NCBI GenBank assembly: GCA_030427145.1
Contig: JAUHWT010000011.1
Span: 110,361 to 174,360 of the forward strand
DNA: 64,000 nucleotides
Reading direction: 5' to 3'
Source: Alphaproteobacteria bacterium
GTDB taxonomy: Bacteria > Pseudomonadota > Alphaproteobacteria > Rhodobacterales > Rhodobacteraceae
Part shown: piece after piece, positions 36,301 through 44,517 of the stretch
Position numbering within the stretch: the stretch's first letter is position 1
Layout of the letters: every line of letters starts with the position of its first letter
Notes under the pieces: generated by a model
Database searches by the model: none
The model's input: only the letters and a program-made list of their open reading frames with translations
Told to the model about the DNA's origin: nothing
Position numbers and translations under genes: made by a program

Positions 36301-36363
36301 ATCCGGCTGTGCCGGTTCACCAAGGAAGCCGTCCGTCTGTTCGGAACCGAAGAGTGAGCCCAT
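33307..36363 (-). CDS. Class III cyclase-homology / AAA ATPase / TPR regulatory protein
   Basis: A 1018-residue cytosolic protein and first gene of the YcaO operon. The cyclase-homology domain (about 22-200) has the metal Asp in FYDIVGST (D32) and LGDGGMAYFG (D76), and the transition-state pair in PNLAARL (N150, R154). The Lys normally three residues before GDG is a Gln (Q72), so nucleotide specificity or activity may differ. An AAA/NACHT-like ATPase follows with Walker A GEAGIGKS (249-256) and ACLLAVEDLHWVDE-like Walker B. The C-terminal half (about 600-1018) is helical, TPR-like. GGGAGA precedes the ATG. Such proteins act as signal-responsive switches; a link to cAMP here is inference. Confidence 0.88.
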   Translation of the reverse strand: MGSLFGSEQTDGFLGEPAQPDERRQLTVLFYDIVGSTDMLAALDPEEIRETLLRVHSIARSGIQANHGSLEQVLGDGGMAYFGFPDPMEDAVFQAVRAAHGILDARAKLERNGQSMPDVRIGISTSIVILPGNAAAVRQGALGAVGVAPNLAARLQSVAEQNTVLVDRATHELTRRAFEFDQVEGLSLKGFPDVSVAFSLKRQKDVQSRFEMARDSGTPLTSRTEELARLRNAWDKTQDGSGRAIMVLGEAGIGKSRLTVALKDEVGKSGRILTLQNQPSTTGSALYPLITMYERAWENREQDQGIANAAVATAELLRGLEKDPNISSEERRRRIVQGCAEEIRRLSWERPCLLAVEDLHWVDEVTLALLEELARTVRQHPLFILVTSRNEGVTADTRAVFEDMTLGPLSEGDSHALVRAVTEDALSARTRDWIVSKCDGNPLFLIELSAFAKQARESGESEIDLLNETGVSSLQDLLAVRIENAGRAKRSARITSVIGRDANYLVLSKLAQTRFPEAELEVDLHQLLRQAILETPDNGGTYVFKHALIREAAYQTQLRSTRKMLHGKIVDLVENDPAVRARVTREALAEHCLGSGRIEKGVDLLIETAETAIRRSAVTAPEASLQRALKLTAKIRDAERRRETRLRIITLLGPLISQVAGPRGAAGIYRSGQELVFDLEEGQRGEWFPVLWGWWFTASDQKEQLRRADVIIKGISESESREARLQALHCGWATQFATGAHDRCLAAIDEGLELYDTSVAETSRHHYGHDARVCGLGERAQSLWMKGDVEGSLAAIKKAEDWADETGHTPSTLHALDMATLAAFYRRDFDEIGRTLGKITDLTGSRELPVIAAKREIFGGWFAARSNLAYDADRVRNGLQSLRDLGALEDTPIYADIVAETMTLCGKAREAVADLDREIEEARQTNLVFWVPELLRRRAWLSTMIGEDDRAAGFLDEGFEMAKHQNANMLLLRNHSMRVQLGLDIPGEVSSTLLDRIDLVSDGPKKTQALKFLKRLNV

Positions 36364-36627
36364 GTATTTTTATCTCCCAGGGGAAACTGACAGAAAACGG
36401 ACCCCTGCGCACCAGGAAAACGTACCGTTTGGACAATATTTCAGGTAATTATCCAATGCATTCAGCAACGATGCCCGCAGCCTGTTCATGTGCTATAGTG
36501 TCCGGAAGGGCAGGGTGGCCGCATTCTGATTTCATGTGCGCCGAATCGTTACGGATGGGATCCGGTCATCTTTCCAGCCCGCAAAATGATCCGGCCAGGG
36601 TGCCGATAACAAAAAAGGGGAGGAGTG
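36364..36627. promoter_or_regulatory. Divergent control region of the YcaO operon and the acyl-CoA ligase gene
   Basis: This 264-nt region separates the two divergent genes and must hold both promoters. It is AT-richer than its flanks. On the minus strand it can encode two short peptides: 28 codons at 36449-36535 and 39 codons at 36370-36489. The second ends 6 nt before the cyclase-like gene. Neither has a Shine-Dalgarno. I regard them as weak candidates for leader or precursor peptides. No clear operator was seen. Confidence 0.4.
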
Positions 36628-38196
36628 ATGAGGGTCTACAAAAGCCACCATCCCGACGTGCATATCCCGGACACGACCGTGTCCCAACTGGTCATGGATG
36701 GTATTTCGACGCGCCTCTCTGATCCGGTCCTCATCGACGGTCACAGCGGGCGCAGCGTCACGGGCGCTGAACTCGCCGATGGCATTCGCCGCTTCGCCGG
36801 CGGGCTCCTTTCGCGCGGCCTTGGCAGCGGCGCGGTCACGGCGATCCTTCTCCCCAACATTCCCGAATTCGCCACCGTGTTCCACGGCATTGCCTGGGCC
36901 GGCGGCACGGCCACACCGATGAACGCGGCCTACACCGCGCCGGAAATCCGCCACCAGCTTCAGGCCTCCGGCGCGCGCCTCGCGGTCACCATCCCGCCTC
37001 TGCTCGGACAGTTGGAAGAAGCCATCCCCGGCACCGGCGTCGAGGAAATCGTGGTCATTGGCGACTCCGGCGACCATACCTCGCTTGAGGATTTTTTCGG
37101 TGAACCGGTCGAGGCGCAAATGCCGGCCGATCCCGCCACGCATCTTGTGTCCCTGCCGTATTCCTCCGGCACGACAGGTCTGCCCAAGGGCGTCATGCTC
37201 ACCCATCGCAACCTCGTCGCCAACATCTGCCAGGCTGACGCGTTTCTGAAGGTGCAGCCCGGCGAGGTCACACTTGGGGTTCTGCCGTATTTCCACATTT
37301 ACGGCAAAATGATCCTGAACCTCTATCTCGCCCGCGGCGGCGCGCACGTCACGATGATGCGGTTCGATCTCGAACAGGCGCTTCAGCTGATCCAGGACCA
37401 CCGCATGAAAATGCTCTACGTGGTGCCCCCCATTGTGCTCGGCCTCGCCAAGCATCCCATGGTCGACAAATTCGACCTGTCGAGCGTCGAGGGCGTGCTG
37501 TCCGGTGCGGCTCCGCTCGGTGCCGATCTCGGCCGCGCCTGCGCCGGGCGCATCGGATGCCGCGCGTTGCAGGGCTACGGCATGACCGAGGCCAGCCCCG
37601 TGACCCATCTCATCCCGCGCGATGATGAACATCACGGGTCCGCCGGTCTGGTTGTCCCCAACGTGGAATGCCGCATCATCAGCGCCCAAACCGGTGCCGA
37701 TGTCGAACCGGGAGAGGAGGGGGAACTGCTCGTGCGCGGCCCCAATGTGATGACCGGCTATCTCAACAATCCCGACGCCACCGCCAAAACCCTCGACGCC
37801 GACGGCTGGCTTCATACCGGCGACGTGGCCCGGGTGGATGACGAGGGGTATTTCTTCGTCGTCGACCGCGTGAAGGAGCTGATCAAGTACAAGGGCTTCC
37901 AGGTGGCCCCAGCCGAGATCGAGGCGCTGCTCGTAACCCATCCCGCCGTCGCCGACGTGGCCGTTATCGGCAGACCGGATGACGAGTCGGGCGAGGTGCC
38001 GATGGCCGTGATCCAGCCCACGCCCGACATGGACAAGGTCACGCTCGCCGAGCTGCAGGATTTTCTTTCCACCCGAACGGCGAAGTACAAGCAGATCCAG
38101 GATCTGCGCTATGTCGAGGCGATCCCCAAATCCGCCTCCGGAAAAATCCTGCGCCGCGTCCTGCGCGACGAACTGCTCGAACCGGAACCGGCCTGA
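36628..38196 (+). CDS. AMP-dependent acyl/aryl-CoA ligase (4-coumarate-CoA ligase-like)
   Basis: An adenylate-forming ligase of 522 residues that activates a carboxylic acid with ATP and passes it to CoA. The P-loop SLPYSSGTTGLPKGVMLTH (near residue 175) and the A5-type motif GYGMTEASPVTHL are present. So are the hinge GWLHTGDVARVDDEGYFFVVDR (shown here in part: LHTGDVARVDDEGY) and the C-terminal catalytic Lys in PKSASGKILRR. The overall pattern matches 4CL-like or medium-chain ligases; the substrate is not determined. GGGGAGGAG lies just before the ATG; a GTG one codon earlier is an alternative. Confidence 0.9.
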   Translation: MRVYKSHHPDVHIPDTTVSQLVMDGISTRLSDPVLIDGHSGRSVTGAELADGIRRFAGGLLSRGLGSGAVTAILLPNIPEFATVFHGIAWAGGTATPMNAAYTAPEIRHQLQASGARLAVTIPPLLGQLEEAIPGTGVEEIVVIGDSGDHTSLEDFFGEPVEAQMPADPATHLVSLPYSSGTTGLPKGVMLTHRNLVANICQADAFLKVQPGEVTLGVLPYFHIYGKMILNLYLARGGAHVTMMRFDLEQALQLIQDHRMKMLYVVPPIVLGLAKHPMVDKFDLSSVEGVLSGAAPLGADLGRACAGRIGCRALQGYGMTEASPVTHLIPRDDEHHGSAGLVVPNVECRIISAQTGADVEPGEEGELLVRGPNVMTGYLNNPDATAKTLDADGWLHTGDVARVDDEGYFFVVDRVKELIKYKGFQVAPAEIEALLVTHPAVADVAVIGRPDDESGEVPMAVIQPTPDMDKVTLAELQDFLSTRTAKYKQIQDLRYVEAIPKSASGKILRRVLRDELLEPEPA

Positions 38197-38294
38197 GCCT
38201 GGGCTGGACCAAGCAAAAATTCCGTCACGGGTCACTGTCAGGTGCGCGCTCCAATAGGTGTGCCGCATCGCTTTGCGGCTGGGTAAGGGTGGGG

Positions 38295-38323
38295 TTGTTC
38301 TCATTAATGTAATGTTATAACAT
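38295..38323 (+). promoter_or_regulatory. Zur-like operator overlapping a promoter
   Basis: A perfect 12-bp palindrome ATGTTATAACAT (38312-38323) lies 77 nt before the COG0523 GTPase gene. Alphaproteobacterial Zur boxes contain this TGTTATAACA core. A TTGTTC (38295-38300) upstream and TATAAC inside the palindrome could be the -35 and -10, so bound repressor would block the polymerase. The gene downstream is of a class often controlled by Zur, which supports the call. Confidence 0.65.
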
Positions 38324-38400
38324 ACCAATTGTAGCGACAACCCCAACCTAAGCCAACGCCTCGGCTGCGCCACGCATCCGGGCTGGAAAGACCTGCGTCC

Positions 38401-39615
38401 ATGACAACCGACAATCGACTCCCCGTAACCGTTCTCTCCGGCTTCCTCGGGGCCGGAAAAACCACCCTGCTGAACCGCGTTCTTAACAACCGTGAGGGCC
38501 GCCGCGTCGCGGTCATCGTCAATGACATGTCCGAGGTGAACATCGACGCCGACCTCGTGCGCGCCGATACGGAGCTGTCCCGCACCGATGAGACCCTCGT
38601 GGAAATGTCCAACGGCTGCATCTGCTGCACCCTGCGCGACGACCTGCTCCACGAGGTCCGCCGCCTCGCGGCCGAGAAACGCTTCGATTACCTGTTGATC
38701 GAATCCACCGGCATCTCCGAACCGCTGCCCGTTGCCGCCACCTTCGAGTTCCAGGATGAGTACGGCGCGAGCCTCTCCGACATCTCCCGGCTCGACACAA
38801 TGGTCACCGTCGTCGATGCGGTGAACCTGCTGAACGACTTTGCCAGCCACGATTTCCTCAGCGACCGCGGCGAAACCCTTGGTGAGGAGGACGAACGCAC
38901 GCTCGTTCACCTGCTCACCGACCAGATCGAATTTGCCGACGTGGTGATCCTCAACAAGGTTGCCGATGCCGGTCCCGAGCGTACCGACGCCGCCCGCAAA
39001 ATCATCCGCAGCCTCAACGCCGATGCCAAAATCATCGAGGCCAATCACTCAAACGTTCCCGCCGATGCCATCCTCGACACCGGCCTTTTCGATTTCGAAA
39101 AAGCCCATGAGCACCCGATGTGGGCCAAGGAGCTTTATGGTTTCGCCAACCACGTGCCCGAAACCGAGGAATACGGCGTGACCAGCTACGTCTACCGCGC
39201 CCGCCGCCCGTTCATCCCCGAGAAGATCATGGAGGTCCTGAACGGCGACATGCCCGGTGTGATCCGCGCCAAGGGCCATTTCTGGATTGCCACGCGACCG
39301 AAATGGGTCGTCGAATTCTCCCTCGCCGGAGCCCTGTCCTCCGTCACGCCGCTCGGCACCTGGTGGGCCTCCGTTCCGGAAAGCAGTTGGCCCGACCATG
39401 ACGGCCTGCAAAGCTACATGAAGCAGCACTGGCAGGAACCCTGGGGTGACCGCCGTCATGAGATCGTCTTCATCGGGAGCGGCATCGACTGGCCCGCACT
39501 GAAGTCCCGCCTCGACGCCCGCCTCCTGCCGGAGGTGATGGCCAGCGGCCCGGCCTCTCTGCCCGATCTTCCCGACCCGTTCCCGGAATGGCAGCAGCCC
39601 GGACAGGCGGCGTAA
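38401..39615 (+). CDS. COG0523 GTPase, zinc metallochaperone type (ZigA/ZinU-like)
   Basis: A 404-residue G3E-family GTPase. Walker A is [12 protein letters not shown] (near residue 14), the metal-binding CxCC motif is in [12 protein letters not shown] (near 73) and the guanine motif is ILNKVADAG (near 182). The C-terminal CobW_C domain ([20 protein letters not shown] onwards) is present. Long members of this kind help deliver zinc to enzymes when zinc is scarce. The Zur-like operator upstream fits a zinc role rather than cobalamin synthesis. It is transcribed alone and converges on a histidine kinase gene. Confidence 0.9.
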   Translation: MTTDNRLPVTVLSGFLGAGKTTLLNRVLNNREGRRVAVIVNDMSEVNIDADLVRADTELSRTDETLVEMSNGCICCTLRDDLLHEVRRLAAEKRFDYLLIESTGISEPLPVAATFEFQDEYGASLSDISRLDTMVTVVDAVNLLNDFASHDFLSDRGETLGEEDERTLVHLLTDQIEFADVVILNKVADAGPERTDAARKIIRSLNADAKIIEANHSNVPADAILDTGLFDFEKAHEHPMWAKELYGFANHVPETEEYGVTSYVYRARRPFIPEKIMEVLNGDMPGVIRAKGHFWIATRPKWVVEFSLAGALSSVTPLGTWWASVPESSWPDHDGLQSYMKQHWQEPWGDRRHEIVFIGSGIDWPALKSRLDARLLPEVMASGPASLPDLPDPFPEWQQPGQAA

Positions 39616-39629
39616 AACCCCGCAACGAC

Positions 39630-40964
39630 CTATCGCGGAATGCGGAATTCAATCCGCAATCCGCCCAGATCGGCACTCTCGGACAGTTCCAGCGCGCCGC
39701 CATGGCTGCGCGCAATATCCGCCGCAATTGACAGCCCGAGGCCCACATTACTACCACTGTCGAGGTTCCGCGAGGGATCGAGCCGTGTGAAAGGCTGGAT
39801 CGCCTCCGCCCGCTGCTCCTCCGGAATGCCCGGCCCGTTATCCTCCACCACAAACACCAGCGCATTGGCATTGAGCCGCACGGTCAGCCGAACGCGCGTC
39901 CCGAACCGCGCCGCATTGCCGGTCAGGTTCTGAAGCGCCCGCGACACCGCCACCGGCCGCAGTGACACCAGCTCGCTCTCCGTGCTCTCATTGCGCTTGA
40001 CCAGATCAATCCGGACGCCACTGCGCATCTGCTTGCCCACAATATCGGAAGCCAGGCCAAACGGGTTGGTTGGCACCGTTTCCTCGGTGGCATCACCGCG
40101 TGCGAAGTCGAGAAACCCTTCCAGCATCAGGCTCATCTGATCCACATCGTCGCGCAGCGCGCGCGTGTCCTCGTCATCCTCCATCATCGCAAGCGTCAGC
40201 TTCATCCGCGTCAATGGTGTGCGCAGGTCATGGCTCACGCCCGAGAGCATCTGCGTCCGCTGCTCAATCTGCCGCTCAATGCGCGAACGCATGTTGATGA
40301 AGGCACCACCCGCCCGGCGCACCTCTTCCGCACCACTGGGCCGAAACTCGTGCGTCCGGCCCTTGCCGAAGGCCTCCGACGCCTCCGCCAGCCGCCGGAT
40401 CGGCCGCACCTGATTGCGCAAAAACAAAACCGCCGTCGTGGCCAGCAGCAGCGACACCATGACCATCAGAACCAGCAATTGATGCGGGTTCGACACCGAC
40501 AGCCGCCCGCGCGGCACCATCATGCGCAGAACCCCAAACTCGGTCCGGGTTTTGATCAGCGCAATGTCGTCATCCGCGCTCAGGTCAATCATCAGGTCAT
40601 GGGGAATACGCTCGATCAGCGTGTTCACAACCGTCCGCCCGGTGATGTCGAGAACGTCCCGTTCCACGCCCGGCGAAATCTGCTCTCCGCCATCAAGCAC
40701 CGCATCAATCGCCAGTGCCTGCGCAATCCCGTTGAGCCGGTCCGCCGCCTGCGAAGAATCCGCCGAGGAATTGACGTTGTCTATCGCGAAATTCAGCCCC
40801 TGCGCCACCGAGGCCGTCATCTGCTGGGTCACACGCTGGTAGTGGCGCTGGAAGAAAACAAAGCCAACAACCAGTTGCAGAACAATGATCGGAACAAGCA
40901 ATATGGCCAGCGAGCGGCCAAACAGGCTGCGGGGAAGAAATGATTTTATACCGGATGCGGCCAT
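39630..40964 (-). CDS. EnvZ-like sensor histidine kinase
   Basis: An inner-membrane sensor kinase of 444 residues from the ATG at 40964; the open frame continues upstream but is implausible there. It has an N-terminal transmembrane helix (about 17-37), a periplasmic domain (about 40-150), a second helix with HAMP (QVRPIRRLAEASEAFGKG), the phospho-acceptor GVSHDLRTPLTRMKLTL, and the ATP-binding boxes NLTGNAARFG, VEDNGPGIP and GLGLSIAADIARSHGG. The pattern matches OmpR-EnvZ kinases. No response regulator gene lies next to it in the window. It is divergent from the MBL hydrolase gene. Confidence 0.9.
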   Translation of the reverse strand: MAASGIKSFLPRSLFGRSLAILLVPIIVLQLVVGFVFFQRHYQRVTQQMTASVAQGLNFAIDNVNSSADSSQAADRLNGIAQALAIDAVLDGGEQISPGVERDVLDITGRTVVNTLIERIPHDLMIDLSADDDIALIKTRTEFGVLRMMVPRGRLSVSNPHQLLVLMVMVSLLLATTAVLFLRNQVRPIRRLAEASEAFGKGRTHEFRPSGAEEVRRAGGAFINMRSRIERQIEQRTQMLSGVSHDLRTPLTRMKLTLAMMEDDEDTRALRDDVDQMSLMLEGFLDFARGDATEETVPTNPFGLASDIVGKQMRSGVRIDLVKRNESTESELVSLRPVAVSRALQNLTGNAARFGTRVRLTVRLNANALVFVVEDNGPGIPEEQRAEAIQPFTRLDPSRNLDSGSNVGLGLSIAADIARSHGGALELSESADLGGLRIEFRIPR

Positions 40965-41006
40965 GATCCCGAGGATTAAGCACCGGCAAGGCAGGGCGCA
41001 AGCACG

Positions 41007-41927
41007 ATGACGGACGACCCCTTCAACCGCGACCACGCGCCAACGCCGGGCGAGGTCGAAACGCTTGCCCCCGGCATCCGTGTCGTCACCGCTCCCAATC
41101 CGGGCCCCATGACCTTCACCGGCACGCGCAGCTTCATCGTAGGGCAGGGCGAGGTTGCCCTGATCGACCCCGGTCCAAACGACCCCGCACATCTCACGGC
41201 CCTGCAAAACGCCACCGAGGGCGAACGCGTCACCGCCATCCTCATCACCCACGCCCATATCGATCACAGCGCCGCCGCCCGCGAGGCAGCGCGGATCTTC
41301 GACGCCCCTGTCATGGCCCATGGCGACCCCGTCGCCGCCCGCTCGCCGCTCATGTCCGACTTGGCCGAACGTTTCGACCTCGGGGGAGGTGAGGGCATCG
41401 ACGCCACCTTCACCCCCGACCGCACCCTGCGCGACGGCGACACCATTGACGGCCCCGGCTGGTCCCTCCGCGCCATTCACACCCCTGGTCACCTGGCCGA
41501 TCACCTCAGCTTCGCGCTGGGCGACACCATTTTCTCCGGCGACGTCGCCATGGGCTGGGCGCCCGCGCTGATCTCACCCCCCGACGGCGACCTCGCCTCC
41601 TGGCGGAACAGCATTCGCACACTGCTGGCCTTGAAGCCTACAACCCTCCACCCCGGTCACGGCGCCCCTGTCGACAGTCCGGCCCTGATCCTGGACCACC
41701 TGCTTTCACACCGCCAAAGCCGTGAGGCCCAGGTCCTCGACGCACTGTCCTCCGGCCCCACCACCATCCCGGCCATGGTCACGCGCATCTACGCCGACGT
41801 GGATCCACGCCTGCATCCCGCCGCCGCCCGCAACGTCTTTGCCCACCTCATCGACTTAGTCGAGAGGGGAGAGGTCACCTGCCTCGGGCAACTCGGCCCG
41901 GATGCGCAGTTTTCGCTTATTGGTTGA
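41007..41927 (+). CDS. MBL-fold metallohydrolase (LACTB2-like)
   Basis: A 306-residue cytosolic metallo-beta-lactamase-fold hydrolase. The metal-binding motif [11 protein letters not shown] is complete (HxHxDH, near residue 82). Further ligands are His in [13 protein letters not shown], Asp in FSGDVAMGW and His in [10 protein letters not shown] winged-helix-like C-terminal part (about 245-306, [19 protein letters not shown]) is typical of LACTB2-like proteins. Those include RNases and thioester hydrolases, so the substrate is open. It is followed after about 140 nt by a serine hydrolase gene on the same strand. Confidence 0.85.
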   Translation: MTDDPFNRDHAPTPGEVETLAPGIRVVTAPNPGPMTFTGTRSFIVGQGEVALIDPGPNDPAHLTALQNATEGERVTAILITHAHIDHSAAAREAARIFDAPVMAHGDPVAARSPLMSDLAERFDLGGGEGIDATFTPDRTLRDGDTIDGPGWSLRAIHTPGHLADHLSFALGDTIFSGDVAMGWAPALISPPDGDLASWRNSIRTLLALKPTTLHPGHGAPVDSPALILDHLLSHRQSREAQVLDALSSGPTTIPAMVTRIYADVDPRLHPAAARNVFAHLIDLVERGEVTCLGQLGPDAQFSLIG

Positions 41928-42066
41928 AAAGAGACCTGCCTCCAAACAACCCGACCGGAACTTCTCCGCCGATACCGAATGCGCACGACCGCCACCCTTG
42001 ATCGTGAGGCGATCAACGCGCAACATGGGGCAACCGGTGACAAACCGGAACCTGGGAGGACGGAAA

Positions 42067-43290
42067 ATGACGGAACAACTGAAACAGGCGTGCGACCGCG
42101 TCCTGACTGACATAACGACAGGCGACAGCCGCGTGCCAGGCGTTGTCGCAATGCTCACCGACCGCGACGCCAATATCTACGAGGGCGCGGCGGGCGCGCG
42201 AAACCTCGATACCGGCGCTGAAATGACCACCGACACGGTCTTCGCCATGTTCTCAACCACCAAGGCCATCGCCGCCACCGCCGCCATGCAGTGCGTGGAG
42301 GATGGCCTGCTCGATCTCGACGCACCAGCGCGGGAATACAGGCCGGAGATCGGAGAGCTTCAGGTTCTCGACGGCTTCCACGCCGATGGCAGCCCACGTC
42401 TGCGCGCACCAAATCGCGAGATCACAACCCGGATGCTCCTGCTGCACACGGCGGGCTTTGGATACGACTTCTTCAACGAAAACTACCGCCGGCTTGCGGA
42501 CGAACACGGCCAGCCGTCCATCGTGTCGGCTACACGTGATGCGATCAACACACCGCTTCTCTTCGATCCCGGTGAGCGCTGGGAATACGGCTCCAACATC
42601 GACTGGGTCGGCCAGATCATCGAGGCGATCCGCGGCAGACCGCTGGGCGACGTCCTGGCAGAGCGGATTTACGCCCCGCTCAACATCACCGACATGGCCT
42701 TCACCCGCACCGACGACATGAAGGCCCGCAGCGCATCCATCCACGCCCGCAACCCCGACGGAAGCCTTAAGGCCACAGGCATGGCCCTCCCGGACAACCC
42801 GGAAATCCAAATGGCCGGGCACGGGCTCTACGGATCGGTTGGCGAGTACATGAAGTTCATCCGCATGTGGCTCAATGACGGCGAGGGGGAGGCGGGCCAG
42901 GTCCTCTATCCCGAAACCGTGCAGGCCGCGGTCCGCAACGGGCTTGAACCGCACCAGAGTGTCGTCAAGCTGCCCGGCGTCATCCCGTCCCTCTCCAACG
43001 ACGCCGAGTTCTTCCCAGGCCTGCGCAAGGGCTGGTCCTGCGCCTTCATGCGCAACGAGGAACCCGCCCCAACCGGTCGGCCCGCTGGCGCGCTGGGCTG
43101 GGCCGGGCTTGCAAACCTGTTCTACTGGATCGACCGCGAAACCGGCATCGGTGGCTTTTGGGCCACGCAGATTCTGCCCTTCGCGGACGCGGTCTCGTTC
43201 ACCGGTTACATGGATTTCGAGACCACAACCTATCAAACCCTCTCCGGATCCACCCCGCCGGTCCGTGAGGTCGAAGCGGCGGTAGGCTGA
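42067..43290 (+). CDS. Serine hydrolase, beta-lactamase/EstB family
   Basis: A 407-residue protein of the class C beta-lactamase/DD-peptidase fold without signal peptide, more probably an esterase than a lactamase. The nucleophile motif is [13 protein letters not shown] (SxxK). The second motif region is [17 protein letters not shown], and the third a GWAG-type region near 365. Start at 42067 is supported by GGGAGGA 7 nt upstream; a frame-matched ATG at 41902 lies inside the previous gene. EstB-type enzymes cleave short-chain esters; the natural substrate is unknown. Confidence 0.85.
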   Translation: MTEQLKQACDRVLTDITTGDSRVPGVVAMLTDRDANIYEGAAGARNLDTGAEMTTDTVFAMFSTTKAIAATAAMQCVEDGLLDLDAPAREYRPEIGELQVLDGFHADGSPRLRAPNREITTRMLLLHTAGFGYDFFNENYRRLADEHGQPSIVSATRDAINTPLLFDPGERWEYGSNIDWVGQIIEAIRGRPLGDVLAERIYAPLNITDMAFTRTDDMKARSASIHARNPDGSLKATGMALPDNPEIQMAGHGLYGSVGEYMKFIRMWLNDGEGEAGQVLYPETVQAAVRNGLEPHQSVVKLPGVIPSLSNDAEFFPGLRKGWSCAFMRNEEPAPTGRPAGALGWAGLANLFYWIDRETGIGGFWATQILPFADAVSFTGYMDFETTTYQTLSGSTPPVREVEAAVG

Positions 43291-43349
43291 CAAAAACCAA
43301 CCCAGGCCCCGACCGGCCAAATCCGGACGGGGCCCGCACCCAAAGCAAC

Positions 43350-43425
43350 AAAATCGCAGGATTTTGCAGCTACACATGCGTTCCCGTAAAATCTCAGGAT
43401 TTTGCGGCTACACATGCGTCCCCGT
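43350..43425. repeat. Two tandem 38-bp repeats, each with a small hairpin
   Basis: The 309-nt gap before the motB-like gene contains two adjacent 38-bp units (43350-43387 and 43388-43425) that differ at only a few positions. Each starts with AAAATC, a 4-nt loop and GATTTT, so each can fold into a 6-bp hairpin, and shares GCTACACATGCGT. The rest of the gap holds no gene that I can support. Confidence 0.75.
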
Positions 43426-43599
43426 GGCTACCGGGACGCCACGGACCGGAACAATTCATGGTTATCCGAACCTGAATTTCTTCCGGCCAATTGTCAGGAA
43501 AATCGCTTTAAAACAGCGTGTTCCGGCGCGTTCCTGGTAACCTTAACTTCAGACCTTCCAGGTTAACTGCCCCACGGGAAAGCTTTGGGGGCTGGGGAT

Positions 43600-44406
43600 A
43601 TGGCTAAAGACGCCGCAACGAATATTACTATTATCAGACGTAAGAAGGTCGTCGCTGGCGGCCATCATGGAGGCGCATGGAAAGTTGCCTATGCGGACTT
43701 CGTGACGGCCATGATGGCGTTCTTTCTTCTCATGTGGCTGCTAAACGTGTCGAATGAGGAAACCAAGGAAGGTCTCGCCGACTATTTCAGCCCAACCGTG
43801 AAAATTTTCGACACCAGCGGTGGCGGCGACGGCCCGTTTGAGGGCTCGAGCATGTATGCCCAGGAAGTTCTGGCCAAAGACCTGACGGGGCAGGAGGGTG
43901 ACCCGGAGGTATTGACCGAACTCGGCAACCCGGACGACACCCAGTGGCAGAAGATCGAGGAGGAACTCCTCGGTGGCAGCGGCGACGCAATCGACGCGGA
44001 TCCCATGATGGACCATGTCGCAACACGCCTGACCGACGAGGGGCTGATTATCGAGATCTTCGATATCGAAGGCTCCCCGCTCTTTGATGGCACGACCTCC
44101 AGCCGCAACGAGATCCTTGACCGTCTTGTCGGCATGGTGGGTGCCGTTCTCTCTCACACGTCCAATCCAGTGGCAGTCTCGGGCCATTTGGCAGCGGGTG
44201 ACGTGACCGGGGCTGAACTTGACCCGTGGATGCTGTCCTCCGACCGCGCCCAGATCGCACGCCAGATCCTTGTTGGAAACGGTGTTGCCGATGCCCGGAT
44301 CAGGCGCGTAACCGGCAAGGCCGACCGGGCCCCGGCGGACGCGGATGAGCGCAGCGACCGCAACCGCAGACTGGAAATCATCCTGCTTCGGAGCTTCGAA
44401 GAATGA
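43600..44406 (+). CDS. motB: Flagellar motor stator protein MotB-like (OmpA domain)
   Basis: A 268-residue protein with one N-terminal transmembrane helix and a periplasmic OmpA-like domain, the stator part that anchors to peptidoglycan. The helix VAYADFVTAMMAFFLLMWLL carries the proton-binding Asp (D33), matching D32 of E. coli MotB. The OmpA-like domain ends with the pattern RSDRNRRLEIILL. ATG at 43600 follows GGGG; a TTG 15 nt upstream is possible. It leads the flgE-flgK-flgL-flgI block. No motA is in the window. Confidence 0.9.
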   Translation: MAKDAATNITIIRRKKVVAGGHHGGAWKVAYADFVTAMMAFFLLMWLLNVSNEETKEGLADYFSPTVKIFDTSGGGDGPFEGSSMYAQEVLAKDLTGQEGDPEVLTELGNPDDTQWQKIEEELLGGSGDAIDADPMMDHVATRLTDEGLIIEIFDIEGSPLFDGTTSSRNEILDRLVGMVGAVLSHTSNPVAVSGHLAAGDVTGAELDPWMLSSDRAQIARQILVGNGVADARIRRVTGKADRAPADADERSDRNRRLEIILLRSFEE

Positions 44407-44517
44407 TTAAAAGTTTCCGGGAATTCCATCTGTTAGCGGGATATTAAGTACCCTGCCTCAGTGACTGTGTCCGTAAAGAGTCTCCAACGACCGCTCCACA
44501 CGGACAAAGGACTGAGT

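Noticed and set aside
36449..36535. 28-residue ORF as a RiPP precursor for the YcaO
   Set aside because: No ribosome-binding site and no leader/core pattern. It is kept only as a weak finding together with the neighbouring 39-codon ORF.
36532..39048. An 838-codon frame opposite the CoA ligase and GTPase genes
   Set aside because: It spans two genes with well-defined family motifs and has a composition typical of antisense frames in GC-rich DNA.
38401..39615. CobW (cobalamin synthesis) annotation of the GTPase
   Set aside because: No cob genes nearby and a Zur-like site upstream, so a zinc-type COG0523 protein is favoured.
43350..43425. Tandem repeat considered as a CRISPR array
   Set aside because: Only two units, directly adjacent without unique spacers, and no cas genes in the window.
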